A stretch of 64,000 nt of DNA from Lantana camara (GCA_037501455.1 CM074858.1:48419001-48483000); one strand, 5' to 3'; shown: positions 45,225 to 58,568, counted from the stretch's first letter. Notes: a model not told the origin generated them from the sequence alone. Program-made: numbers and translations.

Positions 45225-47818
45225 TGTAGCACCCGGAACGCTAGGTAGCCGCGTTCCCTGCACTATAGTTCAATCCATATGTGGAACGAGCACCCATACA
45301 TGAATCAAGCCTATAGCGAACGAGAGACCAAAAAAAAAAAAACGACTCACTAGCTAGGCGGGACTAACCCTCAATTAATACCAGTATGCATATCTTAAAA
45401 CTGAAGCATAGTAATATACATTCATTCATTGTCATATTCATGTCCATCGTTTCAAAATATACAATCCCCCAAAGTCATAATTAAGCCATCCCTTAAGTAT
45501 CGAAAGAGATATAACAATACATACACTTAGGCATCAACAATGTACATGAAAATGAGACCAACAAGTGCTAGACCCACAAAAGTAAAGACCGACTCGATCC
45601 CGCCTAGCAAGCACCCTATAGATTTCAAAAAGTGAGGTGTCAGTCTATGAAAGACTGAGTGAGGTGTTTAAATAAATATAAGCGCACATACCATGCAAGG
45701 TATAATCTCGGGTGAGATTTTATAAAGGAACAAAATATAAGTTCAAGGATAGAGTGAATCCTCGCCCGAGATTACAACTAATCCAATTTAACAATTCATT
45801 CATTATCAATTCAGTCCGTAGCCCGGCGAGTGAGGGCATTCTCCAACCTTTACTCCAAAAGTGAATAATCATGAGTGTTTTCATTTATTAGGTTATCGTG
45901 CAAGTAATTACGTGCGATCAATTAGCAGTTTCATAAACCCTTTTTCCTCTGGGTGATGGTGGGCTTGCAAGACCCAACCATCTAATCATGGTGTACGTCG
46001 GGAACATAACTCCCACGCACGGGATTTCTTTCTCCACCAAACATCCTAGTGGATTCAGAGGTGATCCCAACATGGTGAGGATAGTGCAAGAGTTACCGTC
46101 AGCCCTTGCTTTCCCGGTTGGCTCAATACACTACCCTCGGGCCCACAATGCAATTCAGTTTACTCGCCAAATCAATCAATAAATCGATCAATCCGTTTCA
46201 ATCATGAAATCCGTTGTAAATCCATAAGGTTTGAAAATTATAGATATGTATATACACTTTTTGGCCGAAAACAACACATAGGGTTGTAGGGGTTCTAAGT
46301 AACTAGAATTAAACCTCACCTCGACTTTACCAACCAAAAAGAAGTAAGGAAACACCCAATGGAGCGTGCTCCTCGTCTCCGAGACTGTGATCTGTGTAAT
46401 AAGGACAAGTGTACATAAGACGCGACTCTTATGAACCTAGCAAGACGAACGGCAAAGCCATGTGATGTCAATCATGCTCTCACGATCAATAATTATCATA
46501 AACGGGTTCAATTTATCAATTAACGCAGCAAGAATTAAACATACAATACATATTCAAATTTTGGGAAAATTACACAAACCTCCCCTATCATAGGAAATCC
46601 CGAAATAACGAGTCATACATGAAGAATTATGAAATATCGTGAACATGATTGAAACAAGCATAATTAATCACAAATTTAGCAATTAAGAACACACGAGGCA
46701 TTGTAGAATTAATTGGAGAACGGATAATTTTTACACACAAAAGTACTGTTCACTCAAAGAGAGATCCCAACCGGGATTTATTTTCAGTTCAAAAGAGTCC
46801 CGATCGGGACACAATTAACGTATCTACCCCTCTTGACTGTCCCAGCCGGGATGGTTTTTAGTTCAGAAAGGATCCCGACCGGGACCCTCTACTCGAAACC
46901 AGAACAGCAGAAGGGCATTTTTCAAAACTCGTGCAAACCATCTCCAAAATAAATTCCAACCATAACAATTGCCCAACAACATCAAATAAACATAATACTT
47001 CACTTAGGCATCAAACAAATCATTAAATCATGTCTAGATCATCAAAATTCGTCAATAAAAACCCATATATTTCCATGCATTCCAACTTCCATATTTATAC
47101 AAAATATGCAAACAATTTCAAGATCAAAGTTCATATTCATGCTTCTCAACTCAACTAACCAAGAAATCACCTCTTAATTCACCAAACCCTACTTAATCAA
47201 AGCTTCATGAATTGAAATAATTTCTCACGTTACCTTAAGATGAAAGAAAGATGGGATGTAATGGGAGTATGATGATGATGATACTTCTAGTTTCACAAAT
47301 CCTCCAAAAATCTAGCTTGGAGTATGAGAGAACTTCCCTCCTTCTCTTGGTGTGATGAACCGATGCAAATGTGTGTGAGTGTGTGAGATTTTGATGAAAA
47401 TATAAGAAATGAAATGAGAGAGATGAAATATAACCAAGTCTTCCACTATGTATGCATGACTCCACCTTATTTTGCATAAAAGTCCCTCAGGAATTTGAAT
47501 TCATGCCAACAAGTTTCATTCCATTGAAAAAGAACAATTAAATCAAATTCATACAATGCAATTAAGTCCATAAATTTAGACAAAGTATCAATTAAGGGCA
47601 CATAGTATAATTAAGTCACTTATAGCACTTATGTCATATAATTCACGTTAATGATAAATCATAGAAATTCAAATAAATTCATAAGAATATAATGCATATA
47701 GTATCATGAAAGTTATAAATAAACGAGTAAGATAATTAAATTAAACCCCCAACTCCCGAAGATCCGCACGTGACGTGCTTACCTGAACTTCCGGAAAAAA
47801 AAAAATTGGGGCATTACA
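45225..47818 (-). repeat. 5' LTR of D (right copy, 2,594 bp)
   Basis: An uninterrupted LTR TGTAGCACCCGG...GGGGCATTACA. It carries a stem-loop TCAGTCT-ATGAA-AGACTGA (45640-45658), the conserved core (about 46022-46142) and the palindrome cluster (46764-46886). Confidence 0.9.
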
Positions 47819-48552
47819 TGTAGTGTTAGTCACTGTAATGTACTCGAAGTGAGGTCTCGGCAACGGTGGCCAAAATACTTTGTACGTTCGGTGACAACAT
47901 GAAATGTGCTAGAGTTATATTGATCGAGGAATCTGTGGCCTTGCTGAAAGGTAAAAGATATCCCTGAAATAGATTTGCAAAAGTTCGAATTAAGACTTTG
48001 GCCAAAGCACTTCGCGTGATACGTCACCGAAGTTTGTATGATGAATGTGTTTCACATACAGAGAATTTGAGCGTAAAGCGAATCAATAAATTTCAGATTG
48101 GAGATGAAAAATAAATGATAGTAGTTGTAATTTATTTTTCATGGATATCTACACGGAGGAGTGAAATGCGAAATTATTGTAGATCGATAAATTCATGAAT
48201 AATTTAATTAATTTTAGAGTGCAACAATATTTATTTAGTGGAATTAAATATTGTTAAACGATAATTAATTACTATCATGAGATGATAATATATTAACCCG
48301 TTTGGAGTTAAAATTAATTAGTCCTCCAGGTCCCCCTGTAAGCCCCAATTGAAAACCCGAAGAGAAATATTAAAAGGAGAAAGAGAAATGAATTTTCAAA
48401 GTGTTTGAAAATAGCCAAGGGATTTATTTTAAGAAATAAATCAAAGTTCCAAGAGTTGGAAATGCCCGGAATTTTATTTTGGAGAAAATAAAATTTTCAT
48501 CGGAAAAAAAAATTTATTTTGATGACGTGGCAGCTGACGTGGCATGGACATG

Positions 48553-50841
48553 TGTGGCACCCCAATACGTAAGGATGCCACACCCCCGCATTATAGGTCG
48601 ATCCACATACAAAACGGGTAATCCATACACGAACCAACCTATAGCGAACGGGTGACAATGCAAATAGAATGACAGGCTAAGCGGAATTAAATTTATACAT
48701 GCGATAGAATAAAGCGGAAGCATACTCTATTTACTATCAAATATAACAATTAAAACATGCTATAACATTGATTATTCGTTAAATAACTCGTATACTAGTT
48801 CACATATCAATATATTATCATTTCCTAAATTATATAACAAGTAACATTAACAATAATTCCTTTGAAATGATAAATAAATAAATGCACCGTGCGTGGCTCG
48901 AATGCAAGGACTCGACTCTACACGACTCCCGCCCAGAGTGTACCTGCAAGAACACTGCACATATACCGATTTCATGAATACACTCCATCACTCCAATACA
49001 ATCCATTAACGGGAAGGTTACGAGCCTTCGCCGTTCAAGGTATCATGGTAACACGATAATTACCCCACACATGTAGCCCCTACGGGTTTAGGAGGTGGCT
49101 CCCACACATGTAGCACTTTGCCCCGCAGGTTCAAGAGGTGGCTCCCACACACGTAGCACTTTGCCCCGTAGGTTCAAGAGGTGGCTCCCATGTGCGTAGC
49201 ACTTTGTCCCGTATAACACTTAGCTCCTGCGGCTGACGAGCGGTACACGGTAACATGATAACACAATAATCACGATGCATGCATTGCTTTGCATGATCAT
49301 GACATTAACACGATAATCACGGTACGCGCATTGCTTTGGACGACTATGACCTTAATCAAGCTACACGCATTGCTTTGCAGGGCCTGACTTGCTTGCTGAC
49401 AGGTGGCACAATGACTCATAGATGTGTGAACGTGCTCATTGATTCAATCTCTGCCCTGGAGAACACTGGACAAAAAACAGAAACATTTGTGCACTCATGA
49501 GACAATGATTCAATATTGTTACCAAATGTGATACACGACATAAGTATGTAACGAGATAAAATGTATTGATCAATGTGGCATGATATACTTTTATTATGAT
49601 ATGATATTGATCATATAATAGCATGTTGGGATTAATTAAGGGCAAAGGAATGGAATTGGAATTTCATTCTTTTTTGCAGAAACTCACTGCCTCTCCAGGG
49701 GCCTAGGAACGGCCGTTCCGGCCCTTAGTGTAAAATGGGAAGGGCCGTTCCCAGCTCCCTGGAGTTGCTCCACGAAGATGGGAACGGCCGTTCCGGCTTG
49801 TAAGCCAAAACGGGAAGGGCCGTTCCCACCCTCGCCGCCTTGTAATCCTATTCAAATATGGGAATGGTCGTTCCCAATAACAAAGGGAACGGGAAAGACC
49901 ATTCCCGTTACGCAGAAGGTACAGAAACAGAGCAGGAAACAGGGGAGCTCACGAACCATCATCAAACCTCAACAAAACTCATATAACTCAACTCTAAATA
50001 TTATAATTCATGAAAGGAGATACATATGTAGGCTTAGAGTATAATAAAACCAATATAATTACGTCTATAGCTCATGGATCATCAAGATTTCAAGGCTAAA
50101 CCTCATAAACATATATGCCATGAAACTCCATAATTTCTAAGATTTATGCATGGAATTAAAGTCTAAAGCTTGTAATCATGCTTCTAACATCATATACACA
50201 AGTTATTGCAATCAAATCCTAACCCTAGCTTCGAGAGTTATTATCAAGAAATCCTATATATTACCTTAAATGAAAAGAATGAGATGAAGAAGATGAAAAT
50301 GGATGATTTAAGCTTCAAAGTTCATAGTTCATTCAAAATAATAGCTTGAAAGGATGAAATTCTTCTTCCCTTCTTGGAGGATTTTGTTCGGTTATGGAGG
50401 AAGCAAATATGGAGATGATTTTTGATGAAAATGAAGTGAAGTATGTGGAAGAGATGCATACACCGTGATATATTTGGAAAAATGTCATATTTGTAACTAA
50501 ATCCTCCAATTTTATAAGTTATGCAATTAAGGATATGAGGTTTGGAAAATGATACATTTAGTCAAAGGATATATTTATACAATTTAGTTCTTGAATTAAA
50601 GTGGATGTACATCTAAGGACAATTAAGAAATTAAGACACATTCGGCAATTAATTCACGTACCAAATGAATCCAATTTATAGAATAATTCCGAAATTGATA
50701 CATATTTCACATAATCTTATTCAAATATAATTTATCATGAATTATAGGAATTTAATAAACGAAAGAATTAAAATAATCCTAACTCTTGGAAAATTCACAC
50801 GTCTCGTGCGTACCTGAAAACCCGGAAATTGGGGCGTTACA
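48553..50841 (-). repeat. E LTR 1 (2,289 bp)
   Basis: TGTGGCACCCC...GGGGCGTTACA. It has one CCATCACTCCAA unit (48984), three copies of a roughly 43-base GAGGTGGCTCCCACAC repeat (about 49090-49210) and a palindrome cluster (49706-49909). Confidence 0.9.
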
Positions 50842-51123
50842 ATTCCCTCCTCTTTAATAGAATCCGTCCTCGGATTCACCCTTCTCTTGTGCAGTAAAAT
50901 AGACGCAATTTAAAATGTAAGATGTGACAATTAATTTAACAAATTTCAAGTAGGCACGTTGATCATGTGATTTGCGAAGTCATATAAGGTCACTTGATGA
51001 GCAGTCAATGTCAAGGATGAATGCAACAAATTATCAAATAATTCCTACGCCGTTCGACCTAGACTTGACACGACACAACACTAGAACCTCGGTTTTGCAA
51101 CCGGGCTCTGATACCAATTAAGA
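50842..51123 (-). other. E internal region 1 (282 bp)
   Basis: The PPT side is decayed here (TTAAAGAGGAGG on the minus strand). Stem-loop GAATCCG-CGGATTC (50860-50877). Primer site near 51107-51118. No open frame. Confidence 0.88.
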
Positions 51124-53468
51124 TGTAGCACCCCAATACGTAAGGATGCCACATCCCCGCACTATAGGTCTATCCACATACCAAACGGGTAAACCGTACG
51201 CGAACCAACCTATAGCGAACGGGTGACAATGCAAATAAAATGACAGGCTAAGCGGAATTAAATTTATACATGCGATAGAATAAACCAGAAGCCTACTCTA
51301 TTTACTATCAAATATAACTATTAAAACATTTTATAACATTGATTATTTGTTAAATAACTCGTATACTAGTTCACATATCAATATATTATCATTTCCTAAA
51401 TTACATAACAAGTAACATTAACAATAATTCCATTGAAATGATAAATAAATAAATGCAGCGTGCGTGGTTCGAATGCAAGGACTCGACTCAGCACCACTCA
51501 CGCCTAGAGTGTACCTGCAAGAACACTGCACATATAACGATTTCATGAATACCTCCATCACTCCAATACACTCCATCACTCCAACAACCTCCATCACTCC
51601 AATACAATCCATTAACGGGAAGGTTGCGAGCCTTCGCCGTTAAAGGTAACATGGTAACACGATAATTACGATACTTGCAGCGTTAGGATTCTAGAGGTGG
51701 CACCTACGGGTTCAGGAGGTGGCTCCCACACATGTAGCACTTTGCCCCGCAGGTTCAAGAGGTGTCTCCCACACACGTAGCACTTTGCACCGTAGGTTCA
51801 AGAGGTGGCTCCCATGTGCGTTGGACTTTGTCCCGTATATCACTTAGCTCCTGCGGCTAACGAGAGGTACACGATAACACGATAATCACGATGCACGCAT
51901 TGCTTTGCATGATCAAGACACTAACACGATAATCACGGTACGCGCATTGCTTTGCACGACGACTATGACCTTAATCAAGCTACACGCATTACTTTGCAGG
52001 GCCTGGCTTGCTTTCTGACGGGTGCCACGATGACTCATGGATGCGTGAACGTGCTCATTGATTCAATATCTGCCCTGGAGAACACTGGTCAAGAAACAGA
52101 AACATTTGTGCACTCATGAGACAATGATTCAATATTGCTACCAAATGTGATACACGGCATAAGTATGTAACGAGATAGCATGTATTGGTCAATGTGCCAT
52201 GATATACTTTTATTATGATATGATATTGATTATATAATAACATGTTGGGATTAATTAAGGGTAAAGGAATGGAATTGAAATTTCATTCTTTTATGAAGAA
52301 ACTCACTGCCACTCCAGGGGTCTGGGAACGGCCGTTCCAGCCCTTAGTGTAAAATGGGAAGGGCCGTTCCCAGCTCCCCGAAGTTGCTCCCTGAAGATGG
52401 GAAAGGCCGTTCCGGCTTGTAAGCCAAAATGGGAAGGGCCGTTCCCACCCTCGCCGCCATGCAATCCCATTCACATATGGGAACGGCCGTTCCCAATAAC
52501 AAAGGGAACGGGAAGGGCCGTTCCCGTTACGATGAAGGTACAGAAATAGAGTAGGAAACAGGGAGCTCACGAACCATCATCAAACCTCAACAAAACTCAT
52601 ATAACTCAACTCTAAATATTATAATTCATGAGAGGAGATACATATGCAGGGTTAGAGTATAATAAAAGCAATATAATTACGTCTATAGCTCGTGGATCAT
52701 CAAGATTTCAAGGCTAAACCTCATAAACATATATGCCATGAAACTCCATAATTTCCAATATTTATGCATGGAATTCAAGTCTAAAGCTTGTAATCATGCT
52801 TCTAACATCAAATACACAATTTATTGCAATCAAATCCTAACCCTAGCTTCGAGAGTTATTATCAAGAAATCCTATATATTACCTTAAATGAAAAGAATGA
52901 GATGAAGAAGATGAAAATGGATGATTTAAGCTTCAAATTTCATAGTTCCTTCAAAATAATAGCTTGAAAGGATGAAATTCTTCTTCCCTTCTTGGAGGGT
53001 TTTGTTCGGTTATGGAGGAAGCAAATATCGAGATGATTTTTGATGAAAATGAAGTGAAGTATGTGGAAGAGATGCATACACCGTGATACATTTGGACAAA
53101 TGTCATATTTGTAACTAAATCATCTAATTTTTTAAGTTATGCAATTAAGGATATGAGTTTTGGAAAGTGATCAATTTAGTCCAAGAATATATTTATGCAA
53201 TTTAGTCTTTGAATTAAAGTGGATGTACATCTAAGGACAATTAAGAAATTAAGACACATTCGGCAATTAATTCACGTACCAAATGAATCCAATTTATACA
53301 ATAATTCCGAAATTGATACATATTTCATATAATCTTATTGAAATATAATTTATATAATTTATCATGAAATATAGGAATTTAATAAATGAAAGAATTAAAA
53401 TAATCCTAACTCTTGGAAAATTCACATGTGTCGTGCGTACCTGGAAGCCCGAAAATTGGGGCGATACA
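51124..53468 (-). repeat. E LTR 2 (2,345 bp)
   Basis: TGTAGCACCCC...GGGGCGATACA, with three CCATCACTCCAA units (51551-51609) and a palindrome cluster (52324-52528). Confidence 0.9.
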
Positions 53469-53750
53469 ATTCCCTCCCCCTTAACAGAATCCGTCCTCGG
53501 ATTCACCCTTCTCTTGTGCAGTAAAATAGACGCAATTTAAAATGTAAGACGTAACAATTAATTTCACAAAGTTCAAGTAGGCACGTTGATCATGTGATTT
53601 GCCAAGTGATATAAGGTCACTTGATGAGCCATCAATGTCAAGGATGAATGCAACAAATTATCAAATAATTCCTACGACGTTCGACCTAGACTTGACACGA
53701 CACGACACTAGAACCTCGGTTTTACAACTGGGCTCTGATACCAACTAAGA
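53469..53750 (-). other. E internal region 2 (282 bp)
   Basis: Purine tract TTAAGGGGGAGGGAAT on the minus strand, a perfect stem-loop (53487-53493 with 53498-53504), and a primer site at the right edge. Confidence 0.88.
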
Positions 53751-56127
53751 TGTAGCACCCGAATAGTTAAGGATGCCACATCCCCACACTATAGGTCAAT
53801 CCACATACGAAAAGGGTAATCCGTATGCGAACCAACCTATAGCGAACGGGTGACAATGCAAATAAAATGACAGGCTAAGCGGAATTAAATTTATACATGC
53901 GATAGAATAAAGCGGAAGCATACTCTATTTACTATCAAATATAACAATTAAAACATGTTATAACATTGATTATTCGTTAAATAACTCGTATACTAGTTCG
54001 CATATGAATATATTATCATTTCCTAAATTACATAACAAGTAACATTAACAATAATTCCTTTGAAATGATAAATAAATAAATACACCGTGCGTGGCTCGAA
54101 TGCAAGGACTCGACTCAGCTCGACTCCCGCCTAGAGTGTACCTGAAAGAACACTGCACATATACCGATTTCATGAATTCCTCCATCACTCCAATACACTC
54201 AATCACTCCAACAACCTCCATCACTCCAATACACTCCATCAGTCCAACAACCTCCATCACTCCAATACACCCCATTAACGGGAAGGTTGCGAGCCTTCGC
54301 CGTTCAAGGTAACATGGTTACACGATAATTACGATACTTGCAGCGTTAGGATTCTAGAGGTGGCTCGTACGGGTTCAAGAGGTGGCTCCCACACATGTAG
54401 CACTTTGCTCCATAGTTTTAAGAGGTGTCTCCCACACACGTAGCACTTTGCCCCGTAGGTTCAAGAGGTGGCTCCCATGTGTGTAGGACTTTGTATCGTG
54501 TAGCACTTAGCTCCTGCGGCTAACGAGCGGTACACGATTACACGATAATCACTATGCACGCATTGCTTTGCATGATCATGACACTAACACGATAATCACG
54601 GTACGCATTGCTTTGTACGACTATGACCTTAATCAAGCTACACGCATTACTTTGCAGGCCCTGACTTACTTGCTGACAGGTGGCACGATAACTCATGGAT
54701 GCGTGAACATGCTCATTGATTCAATCTCTGCCCTGGAGAACACTGGACAAGAAACAGAAACATTTGTGCACTCATGAGACAATGATTAAATATTGTTACC
54801 AAATGTGATAGACGGCATAAGTATGTTACGAGATAGCATGTATTGATCAATGTGCCATGATATACTTTTATTATGAAATGATATTGATCATATAATAGCA
54901 TGTTCGGATTAACTAAGGGTAAAGGAATGGAATTGGAATTTAATTCTTTTAGGCAGAAACTCACTGCCACTGCAGGGGTCTGGGAACGGCCGTTCCGGCC
55001 CTTAGTATAAAATGGGAAGGGCCATTACCAGCTCCCCGAAGTTGCTCCCCGAAGTTGGGAACGGCCGTTCCGGCTTGTAAGCCAAAACGGGAAGGGCCGT
55101 TACCACCCTCGCCGCCATGCAATCCTATTCAAGTATGGGAACGGCCGTTCCCAATAACAAAGGGAACGGGAAGGACAGTTCCCGTTACGCTGAAGGTACA
55201 GAAACAGAGCAGGAAACAGGGGAGCTCACGAACCATCATCAAACCTCAACAAAACTCATATAACTCAACTCTAAATATTATAATTCATGAAAGGAGATAC
55301 ATATGCAGGCTTGGAGTATAATAAAACCAATATAATTACGTCTATTGCTCATGGATCATCAAGATTTCAAGGCTAAACCTCATAAACATATATGCCATGA
55401 AACTCCATAATTTCCAAGATTTATGCATGGAATTCAAGTCTAAAGCTTGTAATCATGGTTGTAACATCATATACACAAGTTATTGCAATCAAATCCTAAC
55501 CCTGGATTCGAGAGTTATTATCAAGAAATCCTATATATTACCTTAAATGAAAGGAATGAGATGAAGAAGATGAATATGGATGATTTAAGCTTCAAAGTTC
55601 ATAGTTCCTTCAAAATAATAGCTTCAAAGGATGAAATTCTTCTTCCCTTCTTGGAGGGTTTTGTTCGGTTATGGAGGAAACAAATATGGGGATGATTTTT
55701 GATGAAAATGAAGTGAAGTATGTGGAAGAGATGCATACACCGTGATATACTAGGAAAAATGTCATATTTGTAACTAAATCCTCCAATTTTATAAGTTATG
55801 CAATTAAGGATATGAGGTTTGGAAAATGATCAATTTAGTCCAAGAATATATTTATGCAATTTAGTCTTTGAATTAAAGTGGATGCACAGCTAAGGACAAT
55901 TAAGAAATTAAGACACATTCGGCAATTAATTCACGTACCAAATTAATCTAATTTATACAATAATTCCCAAATTGATTCATATTTCACATAATCTTATTGA
56001 AATATAATTTATATAATTTATCATGAATTATAGAAATTTAGTAAACGAAAGAATTAAAATAATCCTAACTCTTGGAAAATTCACACGTGTCGTGCGTACC
56101 TGGAAACCCGAAAATTGGGGCGTTACA
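53751..56127 (-). repeat. E LTR 3 (2,377 bp)
   Basis: TGTAGCACCCG...GGGGCGTTACA, with five CCATCACTCCAA-type units (54178-54275) and a palindrome cluster (54982-55188). Confidence 0.9.
54178..54275. repeat. 18-base minisatellite in E LTR 3
   Basis: CCATCACTCCAA-type units alternate with ATACACT and CAACCT linkers, forming a 36-base higher unit. The number differs between LTRs: one, three, five and three from left to right. Confidence 0.8.
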
Positions 56128-56409
56128 ATTCCCTCCCCCTTAAGAGAATCCGTCCTCCGATTCACCCTTCTCTTGTGCAATAAAATAGACACAATTTAAA
56201 ATGTAAGATGTAACAATTAATTTCACAAAGTTCAAGGTGGCACGTTGATCATGTGATTTGCCAAGTCATATAAGGTCACTTGATGAGCAATCAATTTGAA
56301 GGATGAATGCAACAAATTATCAAATAATTCCTATGACGTTCGACCTAGACTTGACACGACACGACACTAGAACCTCGGATTTGCAACCGGGCTCTGATAC
56401 CAATTAAGA
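56128..56409 (-). other. E internal region 3 (282 bp)
   Basis: Purine tract CTTAAGGGGGAGGG on the minus strand, and a stem-loop with one mismatch (56146-56152 with 56157-56163). Primer site near 56393-56404. Confidence 0.88.
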
Positions 56410-58568
56410 TGTAGCACCCCAATACGTAAGGATGCCACATCCCCGCACTATAGGTCGATCCACATACGAAACGGGTAATCCGTACCCGAACCAACCTATA
56501 GCGAACGGGTGACAATGCAAATAAAATGACAGGCTAAGCGGAATTAAATTTATACATGAAATAGAATAAAGTGGAAGCATACTCCATTTACTATCAAATA
56601 TAACTATTAAAACATGCTATAACATTGATTATTTGTTAAATAACGCGTATACTAGTTCACATATCAATATACTATCATTTCCTAAATTACATAACCAGTT
56701 ACATTAACAATAATTCCTTTGAAATGATAAATAAATAAATGCTCCGTGCGTGGCTCGAATGCAAGGACTCGACTCAGCTCGACTCCCACCTAGAGTGTAC
56801 CTGCAAGAACACTGCACATATACCGATTTCATGAATACATCCATCACTCCAATACACTCCATCACTCTAACAACCTCCATCACTCCAATACACTCCATTA
56901 ACGGGAAGGTTGCGAGCCTTCGCCGTTCAAGGTAACATGGTAACACGATAATTACGATACTTACAGCGTTAGGATTCTAGAGGTGGCTCCTACGGGTTTA
57001 AGAGGTGGCTCCCACACATGTAGCACTTTGGCCCGTAGGTTCAAGAGGTGTCTCCCACACACGTAGCACTTTGCCCCGTAGGTTCAAGAGGTGGCTCCCA
57101 TGTACGTAGGACTTTGTCCCGTATACACTTAGCTCCTGCGGCTAACAAGCGGTACACGATAGCACGATAATCACGATGCATGCATTGCTTTGCATGATCA
57201 TGATACTAACACGATAATCACGGTACGCGCATTGCTTTGCACGACTATGACCTTAATCAAGCTACACGCATTACTTCGCAGGGCCTGACTTGCTTGCTGA
57301 CAGGTGGCACGATGACTCGTGGATGTGTGAACGTGCTCATTGATCCAATCTCTGCCCTGGAGAACACTGGACAAGAAACAGAAACTTTTGTGCACTCATT
57401 AGACAATGATTCAATATGGTTACCAAATGTAATACACGAAATAAGTATGTAACGAGATAGCATGTATTGATGAATGTGCCATGATATACTTTTATTATGA
57501 TATGATATTTATCGTATAATAACATGTTGGGATTAATTAAGGGTAAAGGAATGGAATTGGAATTTCATTCTTTTATGCAGAAACTCACTGCCACTCCAGT
57601 GGTCTGGGAACGGCCGTTCCGGCCCTTAGTGTAAAATGGGAAGGGCCGTTCCCAGCTCCCCGAAGTTACTCCCCGAAGATGGGAACGGCTGTTCGGACTT
57701 GTAAGCCAAAACGGGAAAGGCCGTTCCCACCCTCGCCGCCATGCAATCCTATTCAAATATGGGAACGGCCGTTCCCAATACCAAAGGGAACGGGAAGGGA
57801 CGTTCCCGTTACGCAGAAAGTACAGAAACAGAGCAGGAAACAGGGGAGTTCACGAACCATCATCAAACCTCAACAAAACTCATATAACTCAACTCTAAAT
57901 ATTATAATTCATGAAAGGAGATGCATATGCAGGCTTAGAGTATAATAAAACTAATATAATTACGTCTATAGCTCATGGATCATCAAGATTTCAAGGCTAA
58001 ACCTCATAAACATATATGCCATGAAACACCATAATTTCCAAGATTTATGCATGGAATTCAAGTGTAAAGCTTGTAATCATGCTTCTAACATCATATATAC
58101 AAGTTATTGCAATCAAATCATAACCCTAGCTTCGAGATTTATTATCAAGAAATCCTATATATTACCTTAAATGAAAAGAATGAGAGGAAGAAGATGAAAA
58201 TGGATGATTTAAGCTTCAAAGTTCATAGTTCCTTCAAAATAATAGCTTGAAAGGATGAAATTCTTCTTCCCTTCTTGGAGGGTTTTGTTCGGTTATGGAG
58301 GAAGCAAATATGGAGATGATTTTTTATGAAAATGAAGTGAAGTATGTGGAAGAGATGCATACACCGTGATATATTTGGAAAAATATCATATTTGTAACTA
58401 AATCCTCCAATTTTATAAGTTATGCAATTAAGGATATGAGGTTTGCAAAATGATCAATTTAGTCCAAGAATATATTTATGCAATTTAGTCCTTAAATTAA
58501 AGTGGAAGCACATCTAAGGACAATTAAGAAATTAAGACACATTCGGCAATTAATTAACGTACCAAATG
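56410..58568 (-). repeat. E LTR 4, cut by element F
   Basis: TGTAGCACCCC at the left end, three CCATCACTCCAA-type units (56838-56899) and a palindrome cluster (57606-57810). It stops after ACGTACCAAATG, where F begins. The remaining part should lie right of F, outside the window. Confidence 0.88.

Larger units (their letters stand above)
34659..47818 (-). mobile_element. Ty3/gypsy chromovirus D (Tekay/Del-like)
   Basis: A complete element on the minus strand, with a perfect 5-bp duplication TGTAG (34654-34658 and 47819-47823). The 5' LTR is at the right (45225-47818), followed leftward by primer site, gag, protease, RT, RNase H, integrase, chromodomain, polypurine tract and 3' LTR (34659-40521). 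The left LTR contains solo LTR G. The order RT-RH-INT and the C-terminal chromodomain mark a chromovirus; the Tekay/Del assignment is from the sequence pattern and long LTRs. Gag-pol is one former frame cut by about seven stops and one frameshift, so it is recently dead rather than ancient. Confidence 0.9.
4712..48552 (+). mobile_element. Ty1/copia element C, host of most later insertions
   Basis: C has a 5' LTR (4712-6876), a primer binding site at 6879, decayed gag-protease (to 9156), decayed integrase-RT-RNase H (31270-33760), a polypurine tract (33768-33778) and a 3' LTR starting at 33779. The 3' LTR is traceable through interruptions to 48552, where array E enters. The domain order PR-INT-RT-RH is that of copia. 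Joining the parts across the later insertions restores colinearity with the 5' LTR, which is how the nesting was worked out. The true right end of C lies beyond the window, so its target duplication cannot be checked (left flank ATAGC). All coding parts carry many stops. Confidence 0.85.
33779..48552 (+). repeat. 3' LTR of C, interrupted
   Basis: LTR segments lie at 33779-33882, 34347-34658 and 47819-48552 and are colinear with 4712-5850 of the 5' LTR. The gaps are the TRIM, element D and, at the right, array E. The rest of this LTR (the equivalent of about 5850-6876) is not in the window. Confidence 0.88.
48553..58568 (-). mobile_element. Tandem LTR array E: four LTRs, three 282-bp internal regions
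   Basis: LTRs start at 48553, 51124, 53751 and 56410 (steps of 2571, 2627 and 2659), all in minus orientation, separated by internal regions that are each exactly 282 bases. Each internal region has a primer site next to the LTR on its right and a purine tract next to the LTR on its left, but no coding sequence. The unit is thus a complete set of cis signals without proteins: a non-autonomous gypsy element related to D by leader, PPT region and LTR termini. The chain suggests unequal recombination between LTRs. The left flank is ACATG. The right end is hidden beyond element F. Confidence 0.88.

Noticed and set aside
49778..50044. 88-codon open frame recurring in E LTRs (49778, 55055, 57679)
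   Set aside because: It is made of the GC palindrome cluster and following AT-rich LTR sequence. It recurs only because the LTR is repeated, is not kept open in E LTR 2, and shows no coding features.
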